From assembly GCA_014084085.1 (NCBI GenBank), contig NPFB01000081.1:8490-72489 (forward strand): a stretch of 64,000 bases of DNA. Direction: 5' to 3'. Each line of letters begins with the position of its first letter. Within the stretch, counting starts at the first letter, position 1. Both the position numbers and the translations under genes were made by a program. The notes under the pieces were generated by a model. That model had not been told where the DNA came from, made no database searches, and saw only the letters and a program-made list of their open reading frames with translations. Shown piece by piece: positions 48,964 through 59,830 of this stretch. Source of the stretch: Hondaea fermentalgiana (Eukaryota; Sar; Bigyra; Thraustochytrida; Thraustochytriidae).

Positions 48964-51900
48964 TCGCGATAACGAGAACAACAACTACTTTTATGATCCC
49001 CAACGGCCGTTCCCCTGTCCCACAAGCCAGGCGCCGCCTCGAGTCAGGCCGCGCCGTGGTGGGACCGCATGCGCCGCGCCCTCGTCTACGGCGATGCGAG
49101 CACGACCAGCCAGCCAAGCGGCCAGGTCGCATCGGTTGGAGCGAGCGAGCTCGTGCCTCGCTCGTCTCGTCCGTCGCTGCGAAAGCGAGCCGCCATCGAG
49201 AGGCGCGTGCTCTCCGAGTCCTCCCTCGCGCCGGCTGTTTGCAGTTGGTTTCGCGTGCGTGCAGTGCACTGCAGCCGGCACGGGCAGCGCACACCGCACC
49301 GTCTATCTACGAGACGAAGACTCCACGAGGCCAAGACTCCTACTACTGCAGCAGCAGCAGCAGCTGCAGCTGCAGCTGCTGCAGATGGAATCGGATGGAC
49401 AATGCTATTGGCCATGGCGGCTCGTCGAAGAAACGAAGAGCCAGGAACAGACTTTAGACCGAGACCAACTTGAAAACGGGCGAAGATCGGGATGAGCCAG
49501 AAACCGCTTTCACGGTCACAACGACTGGTCAAGAACTCCGAACAAGTATCGCCTCGCTCGATAGAAAGAAATTGACGTCGTGCATTTGATCCGCCTGAGC
49601 GCACTTCTATACTCTCCCATTCCAACCCGCGGCAGCGGCGTGCCGCGCCAAAAGAGGCCGCCAGCGGCAGCAACTCCAGCACCAGCAGCACCATCCACGG
49701 GGCTCGCCGACATTGGCGGACGCGATCACATCGTCAGCGCGCGTCGCGGCGCGTTCGCGAGCGTCGCTCCTGCGCGCCATACCGCGGCACGGCGGGTGGC
49801 CAGGAGGAGGAGACTCGAAAGCGCAGGCCTGGATGGAAATGGAAATGGAATGCGAGACACCGCACCAGACCAGGCTCCGGCGCACACAAAAAAACAAAGA
49901 CAAGTTCTGCACCGTTCGATCGGATGAAAAACCCGCCGCCTTTTCATCCCGCTGCCGCTGCTGCTGCGGTGGCACAGAGTTCGACGGAGCCTCGGAGGCC
50001 ACGCGCCTGAGTCGCCCCACGACGTCTGTGCTGCTGCGCCCTGGCTGGCGTCTGCGGCATCGGCTCTGCCTCCGTGCCTCCTCGCCCGGTCGATCGGTTG
50101 GTCGATCGGTCGGCCTGTGTGCCTGCCTGCCTGCCCTGCCCTGCCCGCCTCCGCGCCTGCGAGGAAAGGCGGCACAGCGCGGCGGGAGGCGTCCATGTGC
50201 ATGCTGGCTGTGGGGCTTCTTTCCTCCGAAATTACCACAGTCTGCGCGACTGTTCACGGGCTGTGGCCGTGCGAAAGACCGCCGACGGGCGCCCTTCGCC
50301 CCCACAGCGTAGCACACAGAGGCCCCTAGCTTGCCCGGGACTGCTCGCCCGGCCCAGGCCAGCCTCGCGTCGCCTCGCCTCGCATCGCATCGCCTCGACT
50401 CGCATCGCAATCGTCCCTCCCTCCATGGCCATCTGTCCGTTCATTCGCCCAGCGATCGACTCGCTCCCGACCAGCCGCTCGTGCGTGAGACCTTCCTTCC
50501 TCGATCCAGGCTCGGCCGCCCCCCGCGCGCGCGCGCACTCGCTCGCTCCGCCCATCCAGCATAGCTGGCAGCAAGCACTGAGGCCAAGTAAGTACGTGGA
50601 TTAACGCCTTCCCCAAGTGGACCTGAGTGCGATGCACGGGCTGCGCCCAGCGGGAGAGAGGCACAACGCGCAGCAGCTGCTTTCTGATACTTGGGCGCCC
50701 CAAAACCGCCAAGGTTGCCCAGAGGTTTTGGCACGGACCCCGGATTTTGTACGATCGAAGCTAGGTGGCAGGCCCGGTGCAGATTTGGCCGCTGCCGCCC
50801 GCCAGCCAGCCAATCAACGTTTGCAGCCAACCAACGATCGAACCAATCAACCGGCCGGGGCAGCTGGCCGCGAGCGATATTGTTCGCCTTCAGCTTTGTC
50901 GGTCCCTTTGGCTGTCACCCCCGTGAGACCGACCACGCAACCAATCAGCAGCTCCGGTTCGGCGCTTCGACTGGTGGGTGGCCAGGCGACCAGTCTCGCC
51001 CCGATTCCCGGCGAAGTCGACAACGCGTCGCCGGCCGCCGTTGTTGGTGGTGTGGCACGAAACGACAACAGCTCAAGCTCAAGCTTCGCCGGCGCAGCTC
51101 GCAGCAACGCTAGAAACCCCGCGCGAGCTGCAGCTGCTGTTTTTGCCGATGTTTGTCCTGTTCCTGCTGCTGCGAATGCGAGCTCCACACACACGGTTTG
51201 CCGGTCGCTCGTCCGGTTCCAGCTGCACGCGAACCCTCGCTGAGCGCGGCTAGCGAGCGTGCATCGTTTATCATGTCGCGGCAGCTCGAGAGACGCGCTC
51301 GACGATGGCGTGGTTGCCGACCGGCCGAGGCGCACGCGGCCACAGAGTTGGGTGGGCCCGTGCCTCGCAAAGCGAACCTTCGGAGCGGAGGAAAAATATG
51401 ATTTCTTGCGAACGTCTGACCTGAAACCGCAGGGCTCGACGGGACTTGTCTCGTCTAGGTCTGGTCTCGGGATGTCTCTCTCGTCTCGTGTCGGCTAGGC
51501 ACGCACACACGCTCGCGATGCGGACGAGACTGGTCTCGTGGCCCGTGCCTGGAGCCTGGTGCCTGGCTGGGGTCTCGCCATCGTTTCGTCTCGCATCATT
51601 TCGCCGACCGGGAGTGTCTTGACGACTTGCGTCGTGCCGCGGTTTCCTTCGCCAAGCTTTGCAGCTTCTCCTTCGCCGGCGGTTTGGTGTGGCTTGCTGG
51701 CTTGCACTGGATTTCCGCAGAGCTGTTCGTCTGGCGGGCATTCCTTTCTCCTCTTGATCTTGATCTTGCTTGTGTCGCTGTCGCTTGCCATTGCAATGCT
51801 GAGCTGTGCTGTGCTGTGCTGCGCCGTTTGCTGTTGCTTGTTTATTTGTTTGTGTTTGTGCCGCGTCAGTGGTGGCGGTCCCTCCATTCCCGTCTTCAAA

Positions 51901-53299
51901 ATTGGTCCTCTCTGTTGCGTTTTCATCTGTCTCGGCGCCAGGCAGTGACCGCGCTTCGCCTCGCTCGAACGCCGAATCGCTCGCTGGCGATGCGAGCGCG
52001 AGCGTCTCGATTCTTCTTCTTCTTCTTTCACCTCGGCCTTCTGCGAGCCCGAGCGCCTCGGAGAAGATGATGAAGAAGCGAGCCTTGCCATGCCGTCTCT
52101 TGCCAAGTCGAGCCTTACCTTGCCTTGCCTTGCATTGCCTGGCTCGGAGGCGACCTCCTCCCACGTGCTCTTGGGGCGACCGACCGACCAAGCGAATGAG
52201 TCGCAGTGGCGGCTGCGGGGGCGCGTACCCACACGCGCCCCGCACCCCGCCGCTCAACGGTCACTCACTCACTTCGGCGCCCCGTCCACGCCGCCGCAAC
52301 CTCAAGCAGGCAGGCTGCCTGCCGGCGCACACCGCTTGGCCGCGCGCTAGCCTGCCTGCTTTTGGCCAGGCCCCGCCCGCGCGGCAGGCTCGCGCTTCCC
52401 CCCCCCCCTCCTCTCTCGCTCCCGGCCACCTCCAACTTCCTTGCGCGGCAGTGCGTGCGTGTCTCGCATGCCTGCGCGTGCTTCCCTGCGAGGCGAGGAG
52501 GCGACGGACCCGCGTATCCCATTGGTCCGGGCCGGCGGGTCTTTCGAGCCGCGGCGCGTCTTTCAAGGGCGGCGGCCGCGTCTTTCAGGGCGCGCCTGCA
52601 TGCGAAGGCGCGAGGGCGCGGTCCTCGACAGCGGCCGAGCCGGGGTCCCGAACGGACGCCGGCCGAGACGAGACGGACGAGAGGGGAGGGGACGAGACGC
52701 TGCAGCCACCGGCGACGGGGCGCGCGTATCCTGGCCTCGGTCTGATAGTTTTCTCGCGCCCGCGACGACGATTCTTCCTCGCCGTGAGGGCGGGAAAAGG
52801 AGGAAATAAGTAGAGGAAGAGGGAAGGGGAAGGGGAGGAAGGCAGAAGAATCCGCGAGGAAGGAAGAGCCCCAGCCAGCCAGGCAGGCAGCGAGGCTCGC
52901 GCGCGAGTCGCGGCTGCGAGGGTCTCCGAGGGAGGCAGAAGCCGCGAAGCTCCGGGTGAAAGACGAGCCGCCACTGCAGCGCGTGGCCGCGGCGAGGCGC
53001 GAAAGAATCGGCGGCCGGTGAAAGATCCGGGGCGGGCGGGGAGGAGGGGCCGAAGCAGCAGCGCTGGGCCGCAGCCCCACTGCGGCGCGTGACTGCGGGG
53101 CTGAGGGCGCCAGGAAGAAGCGGCCAGGAAGGAAGCGAGACATGATTGACGTGACTGACTGACAGTGACAGACAGGGGCCCGCAGAGAGCGGGGCTGTGA
53201 GAGGGGGACAGGCGGGCGGGGTCCGAGTGCCAGGCAGGCAGAGGAAGCGAGAGAGAGGGGGGGGGGGGGGAAGGCGGAGGTAGAAAGACACGCGGATCG

Positions 53300-53356
53300 A
53301 GCAGAGCAGAGCGGAGCAGAGCAAAGCGCAGCAGAGCAAAGCGCAGCAGAGCAGAC
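53300..53356. repeat. Pentanucleotide array (AGAGC/AAAGC/GCAGC)n
   Basis: About eleven 5-bp units, drifting between AGAGC and AAAGC/GCAGC, end 135 bp upstream of the MAPKKK ATG. Confidence 0.85.
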
Positions 53357-53490
53357 CGCCAAGTGCCGAGCGAGGCCGCGTCGAGCGCGAGAGGCGGTAC
53401 GCGGAGGCAGACGCGCGCGCACGGTCGGGGCGACGGCGCGCGGCGCAGCGGCGCGGAAGGAGCGGAGACGCGCGCGCGCGCAAGGAGCGG

Positions 53491-55965
53491 ATGGAGGGGA
53501 TCATGATGGCGATGCCGGCGCAGCAAGAGGCGGGGACGCCGCGGCCCAGGCCGACGGACGCGCAGCGACAGGCGGGCGAGCAGCAGCAGCAGCAGCAGCA
53601 GCAGCAGGCGAGGAGAGGCGCAAGGACGAAGCTCGTGCGCGCGTTCCGAAGCGAAGGCGCGACGCTCGAAGGCAGACGCTCCGAAGAGGAGGTTGAGGAG
53701 GAGGAGGAGGCCCTGGCGAACAGGGCCAACAAAAACTCGAACTTGGAAAAGAACCCGCGCTGGCACAACAAGAACAACAACAACAAATGGCCCGAGGTCG
53801 ACGCAGACACTGACGACGGAGAGCGCGGGAAAAGCAACAACGATTCCAACCAGGAAGAGGACGCGCAAGTCAACCCATTCTCCACAGGCCAGGCGCTCAG
53901 GAAAAGCAAAAGCGACCTTCAGCGAAGAGGATCCGCGATGAGCCACGGCGAGATCCTCGAGCAGTATCAGCTGGGCCAGCTTCCCCCACAAATGCAACGC
54001 AACCTCGTTCGACCATCCCAGAGCGACCTTGGCCTCATGCTCGAGTCGCGCGTCTCCACCGGAAGCGACACGGACGAACCCAGCGTTGCGGGCTTTGATA
54101 GCAGCCTGCACCTCGGGTCGCCCTCCTCAGGCGCTAGCTACGAATCGGGTTCCACCTTTTTCATGTCTCCGCGCACGCCGAAAAACTACCTTGGTTTCGA
54201 GATCCCCTCAAGAGGCAACTTGCGCCGATCGAACTCAGCCGACGAGATCCCGGAAATGCAACCATCTTTTCCGAACTCACCACAACCACATTGCCCTCTG
54301 CCGCCCCAGCCCCCGAGTAAGGCCTCCCCACACAAATTTAACGAGGCCCCGGGGGGCATGTACCGCACTGGCGGCGGCAACGGCGCGCGAAGACGACTCT
54401 CGCGATCTCCGCGTCATCAGCGAAACATCACTGTAAGTCTTCTGCCCGAACATAACATGACGGACATGGAGAACTTGCAACGCATGAGCAACTACCTTCC
54501 CGGGGCACCCTCAAACAACAACAACAACAACAACAACGCTACACGCATGCCACGTCGCAACAGCCGTTTGGACGCGGAACGCTCCAAGTCAGATCTTGCG
54601 CTCGCGCAAGCAAGCGGCCGACCCATCGGTGGTGCGCGTCTCAACTCGCACCGCAAACGGGTCGTTCGTCCCCACCTCACCGCCATCAAACCGGTCGATG
54701 AGACCGCAGAAATCCACAACCCAGACTCGCCTGCGTCGTCCGCCACAGTCATTGCACCGCATGGCGTCTCGCCGGTCTCGGGAAGGTTCGTTCGCCCGCA
54801 CCAGCGTCCGGATCGTCTCGGGCGCAACTACACGCAACAGGGCGAGAGGCAACCCCGCGACCGCCGCCACACCGACTCCGTCCTGCCCGTGCCGCGCTAC
54901 ACGCCTCTGTCCCCGGACCACCCTTCAGTGTCCCGGGGCCGGCTGGCGCCTCGTCCTGCGCTCAAAACGACCATCGGAGTTCCAACATCCACGCGCTACT
55001 CGCCGCGAGACCACAGTCCACGTCCAGTGCACCCCACATTGCCTTCGTCCACCTCGTATTTGCCGCGTCGCGACTCGATCGCCTCTCACGCAAGCACGAG
55101 CTGCAGCAGCAGCAACAGCGGGGGTGCTGGAATGCACTCGATCATGGACATTGATTTCGACAGCGTCGTCATTAATGAGATTCCCTTTGGTAAGGGATCC
55201 TTTGGCAGCGTCCACCGCGCGCTCGACAAGCGGTCTGGCACACTCTACGCTGTCAAACGCCTGCGGACCGACGTCAGCGACGACGTCAAGCGCCAGCACG
55301 AAGAGGAAGTCGTCGTCATGCGGCGGCTCGAGCACGAAAACATTGTACAATACGTCGCGACGCGCTTTGTCGAGCAGAAAACAACCCTGGAAATCTTTCT
55401 CGAGTATGTGCCCGGAGGAAGTCTTTCCAGCGTCATCAAAGAGTTCGGCGCCCTCTCCGTTGATCTTACCCGCAAGTACACGTACCAAATGCTCTTGGGT
55501 ATTCAATACCTGCACAGCATGAATGTTATTCATCGGGACATTAAGGGAGCCAATGTGCTGGTCACGCTTGACGGCACTTGCAAACTTGCGGATTTTGGAT
55601 GCTCTCGGATTCTCTCCGAAATGGGCACTGCCGACCGCGACGAGACGCTTCGACGCATTCGTGGCTCGGTGCCTTGGATGGCGCCCGAGGTCGTCAAGGA
55701 AACAGCATACAACTTGCCTGCCGACATTTGGTCGCTCGCAGCAACTGTTCTGGAAATGTCTTCGGGTTCACGACCCTGGCCAGGCGTTGATCAGCCCATT
55801 GCTGCTATTTTCAAAATTGCAAGTTCCCCGAACGGGCCTCCAATCCCAGACGCTGTTCCATTGCAAGTGCGCGCTGTGCTTGACCTCTGCTTTCAAAAGG
55901 ACCCTGACGCGCGCCCAAGCGCCCTTGATCTCCTCAATCACGACTTTTTCTTTCAGATCGACTAA
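53491..55965 (+). CDS. MAP kinase kinase kinase (MEKK/STE11-type) with long disordered N-terminus
   Basis: This codes for 824 aa from the ATG at 53491. The first about 550 residues are disordered, with a Gln run (about 31-38), acidic Glu-rich segments and Ser/Arg-rich stretches containing RRNSR- and RRLSRSP-type kinase target motifs. The kinase domain occupies about 551-822: FGKGSFGSVHRAL (glycine loop), YAVKRLR (catalytic Lys), HRDIKGANVL (catalytic loop), LADFGCSRIL (DFG), and GSVPWMAPEVV. The GANVL catalytic loop and CxR after DFG are typical of the MEKK/STE11 branch, which phosphorylates MAPKKs. A potential GTAAGT near 54433 lies in open frame and is not used. The gene follows a 5-bp array in its promoter. 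Confidence 0.93.
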   Translation: MEGIMMAMPAQQEAGTPRPRPTDAQRQAGEQQQQQQQQQARRGARTKLVRAFRSEGATLEGRRSEEEVEEEEEALANRANKNSNLEKNPRWHNKNNNNKWPEVDADTDDGERGKSNNDSNQEEDAQVNPFSTGQALRKSKSDLQRRGSAMSHGEILEQYQLGQLPPQMQRNLVRPSQSDLGLMLESRVSTGSDTDEPSVAGFDSSLHLGSPSSGASYESGSTFFMSPRTPKNYLGFEIPSRGNLRRSNSADEIPEMQPSFPNSPQPHCPLPPQPPSKASPHKFNEAPGGMYRTGGGNGARRRLSRSPRHQRNITVSLLPEHNMTDMENLQRMSNYLPGAPSNNNNNNNNATRMPRRNSRLDAERSKSDLALAQASGRPIGGARLNSHRKRVVRPHLTAIKPVDETAEIHNPDSPASSATVIAPHGVSPVSGRFVRPHQRPDRLGRNYTQQGERQPRDRRHTDSVLPVPRYTPLSPDHPSVSRGRLAPRPALKTTIGVPTSTRYSPRDHSPRPVHPTLPSSTSYLPRRDSIASHASTSCSSSNSGGAGMHSIMDIDFDSVVINEIPFGKGSFGSVHRALDKRSGTLYAVKRLRTDVSDDVKRQHEEEVVVMRRLEHENIVQYVATRFVEQKTTLEIFLEYVPGGSLSSVIKEFGALSVDLTRKYTYQMLLGIQYLHSMNVIHRDIKGANVLVTLDGTCKLADFGCSRILSEMGTADRDETLRRIRGSVPWMAPEVVKETAYNLPADIWSLAATVLEMSSGSRPWPGVDQPIAAIFKIASSPNGPPIPDAVPLQVRAVLDLCFQKDPDARPSALDLLNHDFFFQID

Positions 55966-56462
55966 TTGTGCATGTATACTTACGATTTTTCTACGACAAC
56001 AATCCTTTTCACTCATTCAATCAAGCATTCATTCATTCGTTCATTCATTCATCTATTCATTTTTGGTCGGCTTGTCTTTTGAAGGAGACAATCTTGGCAG
56101 GAGCACTCGTATGACCATCGTAGTCGCGTGGGATCCAATCAACTTCATTTCTAGTCACGAACATTTGCATTGACTAAAACTGAACCACCAACTCCTTTCT
56201 TGACTACAGAGTGCTCATTCTTGCCGTCACCATGTCGGTTGCAAATTGGTTGTCGAGATAGACACAAGGGGGCTCGCATGCACTGATCGAGCATTGGCGA
56301 TGCTATTTCATTTGGCGAAGCCGGTCGGCTCCATTATCATTCTCACTGACGACTTTTAGCTGTAGCAGCATCATTCCACTTTGCCCACGCACCACGACAC
56401 CCCTTCGCCACAATACTGATCACGACTGGCAAACACACTCGGGTTTTTCTGCATTCCGAGTG

Positions 56463-56534
56463 CCGTGCAGATTGCGAGAGACGTGCAGATGGCGAAAACC
56501 GTGCAAATTGCGAGAGCCGTGCAGGCTCTTCAGC
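56463..56534. repeat. 18-bp tandem array, four units
   Basis: Four units of CCGTGCAGATTGCGAGAG with 1-6 changes each. In the minus-strand frame it codes RFSPSARLSQSAR-like repeats, with no support for translation. Confidence 0.85.
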
Positions 56535-56646
56535 TTGAACGCGCACGAATGCGCCAGTTCTTTATTTTGCGAAATATGCACGTCGCGATAGGCAGTGCAA
56601 ACAGCAGAGTCACCACGGCGATTAGCAGCGCGTAGCTAAACTCCAT
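56530..56646 (-). CDS. Candidate 38-aa single-pass membrane microprotein
   Basis: An ATG in a GCCATGG context starts a 38-codon frame, too short for a usual ORF cutoff. It reads MEFSYALLIAVVTLLFALPI, then ATCIFRKIKNWRIRARSS: a hydrophobic helix of about 21 residues followed by a strongly basic tail, which by the positive-inside rule puts the tail in the cytosol. The composition contrasts with the surrounding noncoding DNA, which gives Arg/Ser-rich frames. It could be an exon of a longer spliced gene, and no homologue can be checked here. Confidence 0.3.
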   Translation of the reverse strand: MEFSYALLIAVVTLLFALPIATCIFRKIKNWRIRARSS

Positions 56647-57691
56647 GGCGCGCGCCCGCTACCGCGTCGAGCGCGGCGCCCGCGACGTCTTGCCCACGAC
56701 TGACTCTCAAGCCACACTCGTGGTCCTGCTTTCGCATTTGCCGGATTATTTTACAATGTACCGGTATATGACCGTTGCGAAATTCTGGCGACACGGACTC
56801 GGTTTGGGGGTGAAAATATTCGACTTTAAAGGGAAAAGCATGAACACAAGGGTTCAAATTAAGAAGAATCGTATGACGAACGCGCTGTCTCGGCGTGTGG
56901 CGCTCGCTGTCTCAGCGCTGGTCTGAAGTTCTTATGAAATAGGTTCTACAGAGCAGAGAGAGGGCTATGCTGCGGCATGATGAGAAAATTGCGGATCATC
57001 AGTCCCAAATCGTTCCTCAGCTTTCAATCTCTGGGCTCGAAGCCCCAAGTAGGCCTACTCTCGGCATCATTGTGATGCTCGTTTGAGCCGGAGATCGAGA
57101 GCAAAACAAAAAGAAGGGGACTTCAGGAGAGTTGCGTTGCAGTGCAAACGCCATTCGGGCGGACACGTCCGCCTCGCCAGCATCTGATCACAGGGAATAC
57201 ATCTTACTACAAGTCTCGCATTATGCAATCGCAGAGCAACGAAGGTTTGCAGTAACACTAGAATCGCGAAGGATCCAATTGTCTGCAGCAGCAAAAGGGT
57301 GAACAAGGCTGCTCTTGCTCTTCCTCGACTGGATCTCCTCAGCAACGAACGGTTGTCCCATGAATTTATACTTTTTTCTTGTGCTCTTCGCTGGTCCACT
57401 CTGCCCGCGTTGTCTTGATCTCCGAGCGAGGGAAACTCACGAACGTCCTCAAAGGTGTGCGGGCTCGGACGATCTCGCCGAAGAGCAAAACGGCCGTTAG
57501 ACTCCCCCTTCACTACACACTCTTTTCCCTTCTTCTTTTTTCCCCCTCCGGGCTCGGTCGGGGCCCTTTGGTGCAGCAGCAGCGAGCGCAGTGCCGATTT
57601 TCTTGCGCGCTCGCGCGCAGGCGCTCGGCTGATCGCGGCCAGCGTGGTCTCGACGCGCAGACGGGTGATCGGGGCGGAGAGTCGTCGCGCG

Positions 57692-59575
57692 ATGGCAGCC
57701 AGGGTCGTCGACGGCCTCTTCGTGGGCGACGCGCTGTCGTCCATGGACGTGAACTTCCTCGTGGCGAACAAGATCACGAGGGTCATCAACTGCGCGGCTC
57801 TCGAACTGGAGAATCGGTGGGAGGCGCTCGGCATCGAATACCTGAGCTTTGAGTGGGTCGCGGAAGAGAACTTTGATTTGCTCGCCGCAGACGGAATGAC
57901 TCAAGCCTGGGGTCAAGACGCGAACGAGTTTGAAGTCGAGGGCTGTCCTTGCGTTTGGCTTGGCAAAACGTGCGCCTTCATCGAGGAAGCCCTGGAAGTC
58001 GGCGCCGGGGTGCTCGTGCACTCTCAAGACGGCACAAACCGCGCATGTAGCTGCGTGCTCGCATATCTCATGAATGTCTACGGCTGGAGTTTGCACAAGT
58101 CCATGTCTTTTCTGCAACGCAAGCGGTCCGACTTGTTGCCCAGCCAAAAGTTTGTCAAGCAGCTCCAGCAGGTCAGCGATTGGCTCGAAACGACCTATCT
58201 TGATGCGATGCCGCACGCTGCAGACTGGGCTGCACGCAAATTTAGATCATGGAATGTGGCCGACATCGATCTCCACATGATTAGCACGCGCGCGAACGAG
58301 GAGCTCCTCTTGCATAACACCTATTTGAACAGCGACGCTAGTGAATCCCAGCCTCATGCCGTGTGGGCAAAGGCAGGACACGATGCCGGGAATCTGCACC
58401 CCAATGAATCCTCGAGGACCACGGAGATGCCATTACTTTTTGACCAACAGAAAACGCTCGCCCCTGTGACAGACTCATCACCGCACCGCGCGAAAAGGAA
58501 ATCACGACGCGAGGCAGGCTTGGCGTGTAGGGAACCCAAGTCAGTGTCATGGATCGACGCGGATGAGATCGTGAGAAGCGGCCAGCCCGTCATGCGGAGC
58601 CCCTTCAGCAAGCGCGTCGTGCCCGAGCGTCCTCCCGGTCCTTCGTACAGGTCCCTAGCGGCTACAGGTCAATGGATGGAGCTCGAGTCTTCTCCTGCTG
58701 CAGATTCGCGTCGGAGTCCGAGCAAAGCGGCTATGTCGTCTCTGAGCCCGGCAAGAACGGGTCCGTCTCCCGTCAACTTCGCAAGCATTGTATATGAAGA
58801 GAGTGACGTCACTCGGGAGGAGGAGGAGGAGGAGTTGGGTTTGAGACTAAAACCTAGAGCGACAAGACCTATACCTGAGCCGCCCGGGATGGCCGAGAGT
58901 CTCTCGTCTGAACCCGAAGCTTCCAGCATGGCCGAGAGTCTACTGAGCGTCCGCGAGGACCATGCAAACCCTGCGGACGAGGACCATTTCGAGAATACAG
59001 CTCATGCGAGCGACACAGCAAACAGGAGCGGCGCTTCGACAAATCTTCCGTTGATGTTGGATAATTTAAACCTTGGGCACTTGCGATCAGCGCTCATGGC
59101 CAAGGGCGTCGTCGAAAGTGGGTCTGTGCACGCGCATCGGCCACCTTCTCCGCCCGTGTCACCGCCGCGTCGTCGCACAAAAAGAGCTTCGAAGCCTGCA
59201 CAACGGCCCTCTACATCCCTCACGAGGCCCACATCTGCATCTGCGAGCCGTACTCGCGAAATGACACGGGCAGCGTCAAAATTCACGGCCAAAAGCAAGC
59301 GACTGTCTTCTTCAACAAAGACTGTTAGGTCTTTGAAAAAAGTGTCGTCTCAGAAAATGAAGTCCAAGGCGCCAACGTCATCTCGGCGTAAGCAACTAGG
59401 TTCCGAAAACGTTGAACCGCCGCCGATGCTGTCCAAGTCTTGCCCGCCTCGCCGTCCTGCGCGCGCCGCGAGGAATCGTGGAAAGGCTCGCGCTCTCTCT
59501 CAAGACGACCATCACAATCTCACCACGACGCTTGCCGTGGACACAGCGCAATTGAAAGTTTCCTCACGACGCTAG
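57692..59575 (+). CDS. Dual-specificity-phosphatase-fold pseudophosphatase with long disordered tail
   Basis: This codes for 627 aa from ATGGCAGCCAGG; a longer upstream frame has no better start. Residues about 1-165 form a DSP domain (RVVDGLFVGDALSSMD, KITRVINCAA, then the P-loop). The P-loop reads VLVHSQDGTNRACSCVLAYL (about 108-127): the nucleophilic Cys of HCxxGxxR is Ser111 (codon TCT), while His110, Gly114 and Arg117 remain. With a Ser nucleophile the enzyme should be catalytically dead, as in STYX-like pseudophosphatases, and is probably a phospho-binding scaffold. The last about 440 residues are Ser/Arg/Pro-rich and disordered, with acidic blocks and a very basic segment near the C-terminus (KASKPAQRPS region). 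Confidence 0.88.
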   Translation: MAARVVDGLFVGDALSSMDVNFLVANKITRVINCAALELENRWEALGIEYLSFEWVAEENFDLLAADGMTQAWGQDANEFEVEGCPCVWLGKTCAFIEEALEVGAGVLVHSQDGTNRACSCVLAYLMNVYGWSLHKSMSFLQRKRSDLLPSQKFVKQLQQVSDWLETTYLDAMPHAADWAARKFRSWNVADIDLHMISTRANEELLLHNTYLNSDASESQPHAVWAKAGHDAGNLHPNESSRTTEMPLLFDQQKTLAPVTDSSPHRAKRKSRREAGLACREPKSVSWIDADEIVRSGQPVMRSPFSKRVVPERPPGPSYRSLAATGQWMELESSPAADSRRSPSKAAMSSLSPARTGPSPVNFASIVYEESDVTREEEEEELGLRLKPRATRPIPEPPGMAESLSSEPEASSMAESLLSVREDHANPADEDHFENTAHASDTANRSGASTNLPLMLDNLNLGHLRSALMAKGVVESGSVHAHRPPSPPVSPPRRRTKRASKPAQRPSTSLTRPTSASASRTREMTRAASKFTAKSKRLSSSTKTVRSLKKVSSQKMKSKAPTSSRRKQLGSENVEPPPMLSKSCPPRRPARAARNRGKARALSQDDHHNLTTTLAVDTAQLKVSSRR

Positions 59576-59830
59576 CGACGGTGAAAGCGAGTCGACCTTG
59601 ATCATCTTATGGGATCTCATTCAACATTTAGCAAGGCCGCATTCGCAAAAGGAGGGTGCTAACCTCACGCAATAGGAACAAAACAACTGAAAGGTGTGGA
59701 GCAAGGCAGTGAGCATACCACAAGGAAAATGTATGTGAAGAAAACATGATTTGACAGAGTATAGTAATCTCTTTGAAACGAAAGTAGAAACACTTTTGTT
59801 GTTTTGAGCAAACGGTGCAAAGACCTTGAA

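Larger units (their letters stand above)
47540..53490. other. Six-kilobase region with no recognisable gene
   Basis: I see no domain, membrane helix or intron-linked exon set here. The long Arg/Pro/Ser/Ala frames are open on both strands at once and are compositional. Repeats present: AGTCCC hexamers (48912-48960), pentanucleotide-rich patches (50360-50405; 51795-51825; 52085-52140; 53300-53356) and GCCAGCCAGC words at several sites. A CACTGTCAG word is on the minus strand at 53159-53167. A donor-like AAGTAAGT lies at 50586-50593. The 3' end should contain the MAPKKK promoter. Confidence 0.5.
55966..57691. other. Intergenic with ATTC repeat, 18-bp repeat and a candidate microprotein
   Basis: This region holds an (ATTC)n run at 56016-56060, an 18-bp tandem array at 56463-56534, one TAGGCCTA at 57050-57057, and the small frame at 56530-56646 described separately. 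No other gene was recognised. Confidence 0.5.

Noticed and set aside
52265..54111. Several long minus-strand frames upstream of and overlapping the MAPKKK
   Set aside because: They are Arg/Ser/Leu-rich shadows in GC-rich DNA and share no consistent frame; the kinase gene is well supported.
54425..54445. A GTAAGT donor inside the MAPKKK frame
   Set aside because: The frame continues without interruption, no matching acceptor restores a better protein, and the sequence translates sensibly.
57067..57834. A 255-codon minus-strand frame
   Set aside because: It overlaps the start of the pseudophosphatase gene and has a low-complexity composition without motif support.
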